NCBI GenBank assembly: GCA_020849825.1 | Contig: JADZFP010000503.1 | Coordinates: 1 to 21,862 of the forward strand | DNA: 21,862 bases | Reading direction: 5' to 3' | DNA from: Saprospiraceae bacterium | Lineage (GTDB): Bacteria > Bacteroidota > Bacteroidia > Chitinophagales > Saprospiraceae | Shown: positions 6,801 to 13,902 of the stretch, in pieces | Layout of the letters: the number at the start of each line of letters is the position of its first letter | How positions within the stretch are numbered: position 1 is the first letter of the stretch | The notes under the pieces: model-generated | Seen by the model: only the letters and a program-made list of their open reading frames with translations | Databases searched by the model: none | What the model was told of the DNA's origin: nothing | Position numbers and translations under genes: made by a program

Positions 6801-7409
6801 TTAAACGCAGTATTCAGCGTGGAGGCCTTGCTCGTACATCACCCGCTGCAGGCGCTGGCGGGCGCGGGAGAGCCGGCTTTTTACGTTGGTGGTCGTCCAG
6901 CCGGTTTGGCGGCCGATTTCCTCGATGCTTTGTTCGCGGAAATAAAAAAGGTCGAGCGCGATGACGTCCTGTTCGTTGAGTTGGCGGAATGCCCGTTCGA
7001 TGAGGCGCCGCATGTCTTGTTTGTCGAGTGTGGCGCCGCCTTCGTTCCAGGCGGTACTGGCAGCGGTTTCGCGTTCGTCGAGCGCCGACCAGGCGGCATA
7101 ACGCCGGGTGCGGCGGCGGCTGATGGCCAGCGATACGGCGATGCGGCAGAGCCAGGTGGAGAATTTGGCTTCTCCGCGGAAATGGTCCAGTTTGCGGAAA
7201 GCGCGCAAAAAAGCATCCTGCAGCACTTCCTGCACGGCCTCGGCGTCGTTGAGGTAGCGCATCAGCACCGATTGCAGCAGCCGGGTGTAGCGACCGTAGA
7301 GGGTGGCAAAGGCTTGTTGATCGCCGGAACTCACCAGGGAGATCAGTTGATCGTCGGTCATTTGAGGGTAGCCGGAAACGGGAAGGGAGATCGTTGTCAT
7401 AGCTTTCAT
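6801..7409 (-). CDS. ECF-type RNA polymerase sigma factor
   Basis: A 202-residue extracytoplasmic-function sigma factor. Region 2 spans about 32-103 (Q-A-F-A-T-L-Y-G-R-Y, then V-Q-E-V-L-Q-D-A-F-L-R-A-F-R, then F-S-T-W-L-C-R-I-A) and region 4 about 135-190, with the helix-turn-helix S-I-E-E-I-G-R-Q-T-G-W followed by N-V-K-S-R-L-S-R-A-R. It should direct RNA polymerase to a small promoter set. No anti-sigma factor lies beside it; the downstream gene encodes a T9SS-exported YD-like protein. Start choice: the ATG at 7409 is favoured, but the ATGs at 7400 and 7361 are also possible; the longer in-frame TTG start at 7454 would overlap the promoter. A plus-strand frame open across this gene is a shadow. 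Confidence 0.9.
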   Translation of the reverse strand: MKAMTTISLPVSGYPQMTDDQLISLVSSGDQQAFATLYGRYTRLLQSVLMRYLNDAEAVQEVLQDAFLRAFRKLDHFRGEAKFSTWLCRIAVSLAISRRRTRRYAAWSALDERETAASTAWNEGGATLDKQDMRRLIERAFRQLNEQDVIALDLFYFREQSIEEIGRQTGWTTTNVKSRLSRARQRLQRVMYEQGLHAEYCV

Positions 7410-7422
7410 GTTTTTGTTGAAA

Positions 7423-7455
7423 CAAAGGTGACCCCGGCAGACCGGGTCGGCCAAA
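7423..7455 (-). promoter_or_regulatory. Candidate promoter of the ECF sigma gene
   Basis: On the minus strand, CACCTTTG (7430-7423) matches the Bacteroidetes -7 box TAnnTTTG in all defined positions but one. A TTTG (7455-7452) lies 21 bp upstream as a -33 element, within the usual spacing. It would give a leader of only about 10 nt before the ATG at 7409, which makes the ATG at 7400 a serious alternative. This rests on pattern matching only. Confidence 0.35.
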
Positions 7456-7463
7456 AAGGAGTG

Positions 7464-7494
7464 GACGAATGCCGCAAAGTGGGTGACGAATGCC
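7464..7494. repeat. Direct repeat, 21-bp period, between divergent genes
   Basis: The 10-mer gacgaatgcc occurs at 7464-7473 and again at 7485-7494, exactly 21 bp (two helical turns) apart, and similarity continues through the following aaag. The repeat sits between the candidate promoters of the divergent sigma and MgtC-like genes, where an operator would be expected. Helical phasing fits a dimeric activator or repressor site (inference). Confidence 0.45.
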
Positions 7495-7504
7495 TGAAAG
7501 CGGC

Positions 7505-7512
7505 TACATTTG
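7505..7512 (+). promoter_or_regulatory. Candidate -7 box (tacatttg) of the MgtC-like gene
   Basis: tacatttg matches TAnnTTTG exactly, 8 bp before the ATG at 7521. No good -33 TTG is found at the usual distance; the phased direct repeat occupies that place, which would fit activator-dependent transcription. A leader of only a few bases makes this tentative. Confidence 0.3.
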
Positions 7513-7520
7513 GGTCAGCC

Positions 7521-8798
7521 ATGGACTTGTTTGCTTCTCTCGACACCATCCTGACCCCGTTTTTCACCGGCCTGCTTACGGCAGCCGGGGTTGGACTGAT
7601 TATCGGTCTGGAACGGGAATTCAACACCCACGACGAGCCGGCGCACATCGGCGGTATTCGCACGTTCATCCTCACGGCAATGCTGGGTTATTGCGCCGGC
7701 TGGATGGGCCAATCGGGCCTCGACGCGGCGCTGATCGTCGTTTTGGCCGGTTTTTTCGGGGTGGTCGCCGTGGCGTATTACGTCCAGACCCTGCACCACA
7801 AAATGGGCCTGACGACCGAGATCGCCCTCATGCTGACCCTTTTGCTGGGCGTTGCGATTGCCTCGGGTTACGTGCGCGAATCGCTGGCCGTGGTGGTGCT
7901 GATGACGCTGGTGTTGTCGCTGAAAGACGAATTGCACGGGTTTATCCAGCGGATCACCGAAGACGAGCTTTTTGCCTTTATCAAATTTATCGTGCTCGCC
8001 CTGCTCATCCTGCCCATGCTCCCCGACGAGCCGTTCGGGCCGGAAAACCTGCTCAATCTGCGCGACATGGGCTGGATCGCGGTGCTGGTGCTCAGCATCA
8101 GTTTCACCGGTTACCTCCTGCTCAAATTCGGCAAACCCCACAAGGGCATTCTGCTGACGGCCCTGGTCGGCGGTTTGTTTTCCTCCACGCTGGTCGCCTG
8201 GGTGTTTTCGGCGCGCAGCCGCGAGCGCCCCGACATGGCCGCGGCGTTCGGTTCCGGTATCGTGACGGCTTCTTCGATCATGTTTGTGCGGGTATTTTTG
8301 CTGAGTTCGATCTTTTCCTTCCCCATTGCCCTGCGGCTGCTGCCGCCCCTCGCACTGATGTTGCTGCTGAGCCTGATTCCCGCCTGGCGGGTGCTGCGCG
8401 CGCGGCCCGACGAGCCCGATGCGCCGCAACTGGCGCCCGGCAACCCGCTCGACCTCAAAAACGCCCTGTTTTTTATCATCCTGTACGTGGCCGTGACCTA
8501 CCTGATGTTTGGCTCGCGGCAATGGCTCGACCCCGCCCTCACCTATCTCTCCGGGGCCGTTGCCGGTATCGCCGACATCGATGCGATCACGATCAGCACG
8601 GCCAAATGGTCGGCCGCCAACGCCGATTCGCAGCGCGAAGCCGCGATCATCATCCTGCTGGCTGTCATGTCCAATTCCGTGTTCAAACTGCTCGTCAGTG
8701 TGTTCAACGGCGCGGCCAGTTTGCGCCGGCCGGTGCTGACAGGTTTCGGGCTGGTGTTGCTGGTCGGGGCGGTGTTTTTGGCGGTGTGGATGGTGTAA
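7521..8798 (+). CDS. MgtC/DUF4010 family integral membrane protein
   Basis: A 425-residue, highly hydrophobic protein with about 11-12 predicted membrane spans. The N-terminal part carries the MgtC/SapB signature G-V-G-L-I-I-G-L-E-R-E-F (23-34), then G-G-I-R-T-F-I (44-50). The C-terminal half (about 190-425) resembles DUF4010, with F-G-K-P-H-K-G and a G-A-V-A-G-I-A-D-I-D-A-I-T-I-S-type segment. MgtC relatives are linked to Mg2+ homeostasis and acid/low-Mg2+ survival; for the DUF4010 fusions the exact role is not known. I chose the ATG at 7521; the same frame stays open upstream across the sigma gene, but that stretch reads as antisense. It ends 1 bp before the stop of the convergent CBM-protein gene. 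Confidence 0.85.
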   Translation: MDLFASLDTILTPFFTGLLTAAGVGLIIGLEREFNTHDEPAHIGGIRTFILTAMLGYCAGWMGQSGLDAALIVVLAGFFGVVAVAYYVQTLHHKMGLTTEIALMLTLLLGVAIASGYVRESLAVVVLMTLVLSLKDELHGFIQRITEDELFAFIKFIVLALLILPMLPDEPFGPENLLNLRDMGWIAVLVLSISFTGYLLLKFGKPHKGILLTALVGGLFSSTLVAWVFSARSRERPDMAAAFGSGIVTASSIMFVRVFLLSSIFSFPIALRLLPPLALMLLLSLIPAWRVLRARPDEPDAPQLAPGNPLDLKNALFFIILYVAVTYLMFGSRQWLDPALTYLSGAVAGIADIDAITISTAKWSAANADSQREAAIIILLAVMSNSVFKLLVSVFNGAASLRRPVLTGFGLVLLVGAVFLAVWMV

Positions 8799-8799
8799 T

Positions 8800-9819
8800 T
8801 CAACGCACAAACAACACCGAATTTACATTCCCCTTGCGGTCGGTTTCCGTGCGCGGATTGCCCGGATCAGTCATCCATTTGCCATCGACGATAAATTTGT
8901 ACAGGTGTTTTCCGCCGGTCAGTGGTAGTTCGGTTTCCCAGCCGGCGGCGGTTTTGCGCATTTTCAGGGCGTGTTCGTTCCAGTTGTTGAAACTGCCGGC
9001 CAGCACGACTTCCCGGGCTTCCAGATGTCCCAGTAATATAAAGCGGGTGGGTTGCGTGACGCGCAAAACGGAGTTGTAGGTATGGTACTGGTTGACCTTT
9101 TTTTCGCGGTTGGCGGGGTCTTCTATCCATTCGCCGTCGACGATAAATTTGTACTCGTACACGCCCGGCGGCAGCGGCAGGCGCATTTCCCAGCCGCCGT
9201 CGACGCGGCGCATGCGGTAGTTTTTCTCGTCCCAGTTGTTGAAAGAGCCCGAGAGCAACACCCGCTTTTTGTCGGTAAAACCGCGCAAACTGAATACCAC
9301 ATTGCCCGAATCGCCGGATGGCGGCGGCAATTCCGGCGGCGGAATATCGTAGCGCCCCATGCCGTCGCCCCGCTTGACGTCGGCGCCGGGATCGGCCCAA
9401 TAGGCCCCGTTGATCAAAAACCTGAACTGCCAGCTCGGCGCGTCTTTAAAATCCTTGAGGTGTTTGCGCAGCTGATAGCGGTTTTCATCCATGCGCTGCA
9501 GCACCCACCCCTCGGCCGACCAGTTGTTGAAATCGCCCGACACGGTGACCTGCAGAATATCCAGGTCGGCAAAATCCACCGCCGCGCTGTCGGCCGATCG
9601 AATACCCTTTTCATACACCCGCCGGTCGAACTCGAACACCACCTCGGCGCCCTGAATAAAATACGCGCCGTACCGGCTTTTGGCCGTGTCGACCTGGGCC
9701 GCGAGCGGGAGGGAGAAGAGGAGAAAGAGGAGGGCGGTGAGGGTGGTTTGGAGGGTGGAGGGGGTGTTGGCTTCCGCGCCGGTATTTATCCCAACGCCAG
9801 TACCTCCCCCATTTTTCAC
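8800..9819 (-). CDS. Secreted protein with three CBM48/AMPK-type glycogen-binding modules
   Basis: Three successive modules carry the same hallmarks. Module 1 has V-S-G-D-F-N-N-W; module 2 has L-S-G-S-F-N-N-W, then Y-E-Y-K-F-I-V-D-G-E-W and D-P-A-N; module 3 has L-A-G-S-F-N-N-W, then L-Y-K-F-I-V-D-G-K-W and D-P-G-N-P. This is the isoamylase-N/AMPK-beta glycogen-binding fold (CBM48 family). No catalytic domain accompanies them. A signal peptide, A-L-L-F-L-L-F-S-L-P-L-A-A-Q, implies export. The start is uncertain: the frame remains open to an ATG at 10062, but that extension runs through GC-rich inverted repeats and gives Pro/Gly-rich sequence. I favour the GTG at 9819 (339 aa, M-K-N before the hydrophobic core); the ATG at 9867 is another option. 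It follows the aspartic protease gene on the same strand. Confidence 0.78.
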   Translation of the reverse strand: MKNGGGTGVGINTGAEANTPSTLQTTLTALLFLLFSLPLAAQVDTAKSRYGAYFIQGAEVVFEFDRRVYEKGIRSADSAAVDFADLDILQVTVSGDFNNWSAEGWVLQRMDENRYQLRKHLKDFKDAPSWQFRFLINGAYWADPGADVKRGDGMGRYDIPPPELPPPSGDSGNVVFSLRGFTDKKRVLLSGSFNNWDEKNYRMRRVDGGWEMRLPLPPGVYEYKFIVDGEWIEDPANREKKVNQYHTYNSVLRVTQPTRFILLGHLEAREVVLAGSFNNWNEHALKMRKTAAGWETELPLTGGKHLYKFIVDGKWMTDPGNPRTETDRKGNVNSVLFVR

Positions 9820-9978
9820 CCCTCCCCCAGCCCCTCCCCGGAGGGGGAGGGGGGCGGATGGTGGCATGTGGACGTTTTGATCACTTTCTTTTGCTAAAAA
9901 CAAATCACAATCGGCTCCCCTCCCCGGAGGGGGAGGGGCTGGGGGTGGGGTGAAACTTGGGGCTGGGGGTAGTGTGAA
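9817..9978. repeat. GC-rich inverted repeat pair with G-tracts
   Basis: Two near-complementary copies of a C/G-tract module lie head to head: 9817-9852 and 9917-9952, each containing the palindromic core cccctccccggaggggg, around a 64-bp AT-richer spacer. G-tracts continue to about 9970, giving four closely spaced runs on the plus strand with G-quadruplex potential. This looks like the dispersed C/G-rich intergenic repeat known from Bacteroidetes genomes. It covers the region where the CBM-protein gene should start. Confidence 0.7.
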
Positions 9979-10101
9979 ATATGGGATTGAGGGTAATAGT
10001 ACCCTGACAGGAGCAGGCTGCCCCCCCACCTGCCTCCAATCTATTTCCAAAACCTTCATCATATACTTCAAGTTGCTTTAGACGTCATGATGTTACAAAG
10101 A

Positions 10102-11064
10102 TCACGGTCGTACGGATCGGTAGAACGTCAGACGGCGTTTTTTATAATTGACGGAGACGGGGTACTGCGACAAAAATTCGTAGCCGAGAATGCCGTCCAC
10201 CTCGGTTTCGTAGGTTTTATTGATTTCGTTGAGGTTGGCCAAAAGGGTCGCCATCGGGCGGAAAGACAGGGAATCGAGGCGCACATTGAGCAGTTTGCCG
10301 CTGAGTACCTCGATGCTTTTTTTGCCGGCGCCGCGCAGTTTGATGCGTTTGCCGATCTCGAAGTTTTCTTTCAAAAAACGGTCGCCGGCCCGGTTGTCGA
10401 TCATGTTTTGTTCGGCGCCCGAATCGAGGGCGAAGCGCAGGGCGGGCGTACGGGGAAAACGGATATTGACCACGGCAACGTGCCCCGCCACAGAAATAGG
10501 GAAACTTTCGCGCAGCTGGTATTCCCATTCGGGCAGGGGCGTCAGCGGTACGCCTTTTTTATTGATCCGGATCAGGACGAGCCGGAAAGCGGCATAATCG
10601 AACAACACTTCGTAGTCCTGAAACACTTCGAAGCCGATAATGCCCATGAGGTCGACTTTTTTGGCATTTTCGATATGGGAGAGGTCGAGCAGCTCGGCGC
10701 GGATATCGGCGGCCACGAGGTTGTCGAGCCCGAAGGTATCGACCTGTATTGCGCCCAGCACCCGTACCCGGCCGGTGACGCCGCCTGCGGAGCTGTGACC
10801 GGGGCCTTCCGCCTGATCCTGAAAATAGCGGCTGTTGAGCAACAAACCGCTGGCGCCGGTATCGAAGAAAAAATTGCCCTCGGTGGTATCCACCCTGGCC
10901 CGCACGGTAATCAGGGTGCCCGTCAGGGTAAACGGCACCCGGATGATGTCGTCGGCCGACCATTCCGCTTCGGTGAGCAGGAGCGTCCAGCCGGGAGCCT
11001 CATCGGCCCGGAGCGGAGGAGCCGCGAGCAGACAGAGGAGCAACAAAGGGAGGATTGTTTTCAT
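10102..11064 (-). CDS. Secreted retropepsin-like aspartic protease, two catalytic motifs
   Basis: A 320-residue protein with a signal peptide (M-K-T-I-L-P-L-L-L-L, cut near L-R-A-D). It has two pepsin-fold half domains. Half 1 contains F-F-F-D-T-G-A-S-G (D68) and the later G-I-I-G-F-E-V-F-Q-D-Y. Half 2 contains F-A-L-D-S-G-A-E-Q-N (D214) and G-I-L-G-Y-E-F-L-S-Q-Y. Each half thus has both the catalytic D-T/S-G loop and the I-L/I-G strand typical of the Asp_protease_2 family, so one chain can form a whole active site, as in pepsin, rather than needing a homodimer. It is predicted to act in the periplasm or outside. It lies 51 bp downstream of the response regulator and may share its transcript. 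The substrate is unknown. Confidence 0.87.
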   Translation of the reverse strand: MKTILPLLLLCLLAAPPLRADEAPGWTLLLTEAEWSADDIIRVPFTLTGTLITVRARVDTTEGNFFFDTGASGLLLNSRYFQDQAEGPGHSSAGGVTGRVRVLGAIQVDTFGLDNLVAADIRAELLDLSHIENAKKVDLMGIIGFEVFQDYEVLFDYAAFRLVLIRINKKGVPLTPLPEWEYQLRESFPISVAGHVAVVNIRFPRTPALRFALDSGAEQNMIDNRAGDRFLKENFEIGKRIKLRGAGKKSIEVLSGKLLNVRLDSLSFRPMATLLANLNEINKTYETEVDGILGYEFLSQYPVSVNYKKRRLTFYRSVRP

Positions 11065-11115
11065 AACGCGTAGCCTGTGGAGTATAGACTACTGCGCGGG
11101 CAAGAACGTTGCAGT

Positions 11116-11871
11116 TTATTTGCCCAACCATTCTTTAAAATCCGTCATGCGGTCGCCGCTGACGAACACCTCGTGTTTGTTTTTGGGCAGCAGTTCGAGT
11201 TTTAGTTTGCCTTTGAAATGGGTAAAAACGTTCTGAATTGCCTCAAAACCCACCAGATACTGGCGATTGGCGCGGAAAAACTGCCGGGGATCGAGCAGGG
11301 TATTCAATTTGTCGAGGCTGAAATCGATAGGCAAATGCTGCCCTTCGCGCGTGACCATGAAGGTGATTTTTTCATCCGAATAAAAATAGGCGATGTCGGC
11401 CGTTTCGATGCTGCGGATCTTGTTGCCCACGGTGATCATAAAACGGGTTTTGTACTCCGGTGCGCGCTGCCCGATGTACTGCAACAGGGTATCGAAATCG
11501 GGTTTGGCAAATTGCGATTTCAAAGCCTTGAATTTTTCCAGGGCCGCGGTGAGCTCGTCGGGGTTGACGGGCTTGAGCAGATAATCGATGCTGTTGACCT
11601 TGAAGGCCTTGATCATGTACTCGTCGTAAGCCGTGGTAAAAATCACCGGCGAATGCAGGGGCGCCAGCTCGAATATCTTGAAACAAAGGTCGTCTTCGAG
11701 GTGAATGTCCATAAACACCAGATCGGGGGCATCGTGGCGCCGCAACCATTGCACCGACTCCTCCACCGAAGGCAAAGTGGCCAATACCTTTATCGCAGGA
11801 TCGTATTTTTTCAACAATCCTTCGAGCCGCTGGGCTGTAAGATTTTCGTCTTCTATGATAATGGTGTTCAT
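11116..11871 (-). CDS. LytTR-family response regulator
   Basis: A 251-residue two-domain regulator. The receiver domain (1-118) has acidic residues E7/D8, phospho-acceptor D55 in L-V-F-M-D-I-H-L, T79/T80 in F-T-T-A-Y-D, and K100 in Y-L-L-K-P-V. The LytTR DNA-binding domain (about 143-250) has I-E-T-A-D-I-A-Y-F-Y-S-D-E-K, F-F-R-A-N-R-Q-Y-L-V and V-S-G-D-R-M-T-D-F-K-E-W-L. It should be phosphorylated by LytS-type kinases encoded just upstream on the same strand and then bind paired promoter sites. Its ATG (11871-11869) touches the end of a 15-unit 8-bp tandem repeat that fills the gap to the TPR kinase gene, so the usual leader and any ribosome-binding region are made of repeat. Confidence 0.93.
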   Translation of the reverse strand: MNTIIIEDENLTAQRLEGLLKKYDPAIKVLATLPSVEESVQWLRRHDAPDLVFMDIHLEDDLCFKIFELAPLHSPVIFTTAYDEYMIKAFKVNSIDYLLKPVNPDELTAALEKFKALKSQFAKPDFDTLLQYIGQRAPEYKTRFMITVGNKIRSIETADIAYFYSDEKITFMVTREGQHLPIDFSLDKLNTLLDPRQFFRANRQYLVGFEAIQNVFTHFKGKLKLELLPKNKHEVFVSGDRMTDFKEWLGK

Positions 11872-11990
11872 AATGTGCTAATGTGCTAATGTGCTAATGG
11901 GTTAATGTGCTAATGGGTTAATGGGGTAATGTGCTAATGTACTAATGGGGTAATGGGGTTATGGGGTAATGGGGTAATGGGGTAATGAGA
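11871..11990. repeat. 8-bp tandem repeat array, 15 units
   Basis: Fifteen contiguous 8-bp units fill exactly 120 bp. The main variants are taatgtgc, taatgggt and taatgggg, with single copies of taatgtac, ttatgggg and taatgaga. The gtgc and gggt types lie mostly at the regulator end and the gggg type at the kinase end. The first unit shares its T with the start codon of the response regulator gene; the last ends 12 bp from the stop of the kinase gene. There is no unique spacer, so this is a microsatellite and not CRISPR. Confidence 0.93.
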
Positions 11991-12002
11991 TGATCTTTCC
12001 TT

Positions 12003-13898
12003 TTATAAAAGGGGGATGCGGACGATGAAATCTTCTCCTTGCGGGCCGGTAACCACCGGTCGGTCGCTGAGCAGGGCGTATCGGTTGACGATATTTTGCA
12101 AGCCTATGCCAGTAGACGTGTCGGGGGTGGATCGAGGTTGCAGGCGGTTTTTGACGATCAGGGTGTTGCCCGCTACCAATACTTCGACCACCAGCGGTTC
12201 GCGCTGCGACATGCGGTTGTGCTTTACGGCGTTTTCGATGAGCAGTTGCAGGGTCAGCGGGGCGATTTTGCTGCTGTCGAGCAGGGCCTCCGGGAGCTGT
12301 ATTTGCAGGTCGAACTTTTTCTCAAACCTGATTTTTAATAAAAAAGCATAGGAACGAATGAATTCCAGCTCCGTACGGAGGCTTACCAGCGACTGGTCTT
12401 TCTGCTCCAGAATATACCGGTACGACCTCGACAATTGATCGATAAACTGCTCCGACAACTCGGGGTTGACCTGCACCAGCGACGACAGAATGCTCAGGCT
12501 GTTGAACAAAAAATGCGGATTCACCTGGGTTTTCAGCAAGGCGATTTCGTTGAGGAGCGGTTGTTTTTCAAGGATTTCGGTGCGCAGTGTCAGCTGGGCC
12601 GAGTTTTTCCGGAAGTACAACATGCCGCTCAGGAAAAACAGCGCCAGTACCAGCACGCCGAGACCGACCCCGAGCAGGATATTGGTGTTGCGGGTCTTTT
12701 TGTTGAGCTCGGTTTGGTAGGCGACTTCGAGTTCGCGCCTTTCCTCCTCGCGGGCCAGGCTGTCGGTGAGCAGGTCTTTTTCAAAGTCCAGCTGATTGAG
12801 TTGGAGTTCTATCTCGCCTTGTTTCAGACTATCGGTAAACAGTTTGTACTGCTCGTGAAAAGTCAGCGCCTCGGCGTATTTACCCATGGATTTGTTGGCC
12901 TTGTACAGGCAATGGCAGGCGTTGCGCTGCATACTCACGATTCCCAGTTCGCGCGATAGCTGCAGCGATTCCGTGCACCATCTGACGGCCCCCTGGGGGT
13001 GATCCTGTTTGTTGGCGATATCGCCCAGAAGGTAATAGGCGTGCGACAGACCGCTTTGATCGCCGAGCTGGCGAAACATATCGATCGCCTGTGTGACATA
13101 GGAATTGGCGTGACGGAAATCGCCTTTTTTGACGTAAGCGGAGCCTATGTTGAAGGTCGTGATGGCCAGTCCGACCCGGTCGCCGAGTTCGGTCCGGATT
13201 TCCAGGCTTTTATAAAAATATTCGAGCGCCCGATCCGGTTCCTCATTGCTGGAATATAGATTACCAATGTTGTTATAGATCAGTGAAATGCTGCCTTTTT
13301 TATTCAAATGCTCATACAAATGCAAGGCTTTTTCATAATATTCAAGCGCTTTTTCCTGGTTGTCCTGTTGCTGGTATATTATAGCGATGTTGCTGTAATT
13401 GGCGCAAAGGCCGAGCGTATCGCGGATTTTATCGTTGATCGCCATTGATTTGAGTTGGTATTCCAGGGCTTTGAGGTTGTTGCCCTGCTGGTTGTATATC
13501 ACGCCGAAATTGCCGTAGATCGCCCCTTCGCCTTTCAGGTCGCCTGTTTCAATGCGCAGCTCGAGGCTTTTTTGATAAAAATCCATGGCCTGCGCATATT
13601 CACTCTTGTTGTAATAATAGGTGGCGATGTTGTACAATCCCTTGGCTTCCCATAGTTTATAGCCACGCTGCCTGCTGAAATCCAGCTCTTGTTGCGACAA
13701 GGCATAGGCGGAATCCGGATTTTTATTCAGCATACCCCAGGTAAGCGACTGCAGCGCTTTGAGCCGCATGGTATCGTGCAGGGCCGTGTTCTGCCAGGCT
13801 TGCCAGAGGCTGTCGGGGTTGCTTTGCGCAGGCAACGACGCGGCGCGGACCCACAGGACGACGAGTATCAGAAGCGAAACGAAGGAGCCTTTGTACAT
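12003..13898 (-). CDS. TPR-containing LytS-type sensor histidine kinase
   Basis: A 631-residue protein: a signal peptide (to about S-L-P-A-Q, 25); a periplasmic array of about six or seven tetratricopeptide repeats (about 40-355, with blocks such as A-L-E-Y-Y-E-K-A-L and A-L-E-Y-F-Y-K-S-L); a coiled coil (about 360-402); one membrane span (407-428); then a His_kinase/HATPase module. The phospho-acceptor is H462 in Q-V-N-P-H-F-L-F-N-S; the N-box is L-L-I-E-N-A-V-K-H-N (E555, N556) and the G-box T-G-I-G-L-Q-N (596-602), so the catalytic core is complete. It begins 4 bp after the stop of the upstream kinase gene and precedes the response regulator, its likely partner. The TPRs probably sense a protein or peptide in the periplasm (inference). 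Confidence 0.93.
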   Translation of the reverse strand: MYKGSFVSLLILVVLWVRAASLPAQSNPDSLWQAWQNTALHDTMRLKALQSLTWGMLNKNPDSAYALSQQELDFSRQRGYKLWEAKGLYNIATYYYNKSEYAQAMDFYQKSLELRIETGDLKGEGAIYGNFGVIYNQQGNNLKALEYQLKSMAINDKIRDTLGLCANYSNIAIIYQQQDNQEKALEYYEKALHLYEHLNKKGSISLIYNNIGNLYSSNEEPDRALEYFYKSLEIRTELGDRVGLAITTFNIGSAYVKKGDFRHANSYVTQAIDMFRQLGDQSGLSHAYYLLGDIANKQDHPQGAVRWCTESLQLSRELGIVSMQRNACHCLYKANKSMGKYAEALTFHEQYKLFTDSLKQGEIELQLNQLDFEKDLLTDSLAREEERRELEVAYQTELNKKTRNTNILLGVGLGVLVLALFFLSGMLYFRKNSAQLTLRTEILEKQPLLNEIALLKTQVNPHFLFNSLSILSSLVQVNPELSEQFIDQLSRSYRYILEQKDQSLVSLRTELEFIRSYAFLLKIRFEKKFDLQIQLPEALLDSSKIAPLTLQLLIENAVKHNRMSQREPLVVEVLVAGNTLIVKNRLQPRSTPDTSTGIGLQNIVNRYALLSDRPVVTGPQGEDFIVRIPLL

Positions 13899-13902
13899 AC
13901 GA

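Noticed and set aside
6819..7520. Plus-strand extension of the MgtC-like frame upstream of 7521
   Set aside because: It is antisense to the ECF sigma gene, which has clear region 2 and region 4 motifs; the MgtC signature begins only after the ATG at 7521.
7515..8810. 431-codon minus-strand frame opposite the MgtC-like gene
   Set aside because: His/Gln/Gly-rich low-complexity product, typical of the antisense of a transmembrane gene.
11871..11990. CRISPR array
   Set aside because: The units are 8 bp and contiguous with no spacers; there are no cas genes in the window. The same holds for the 7-bp array at 16086.
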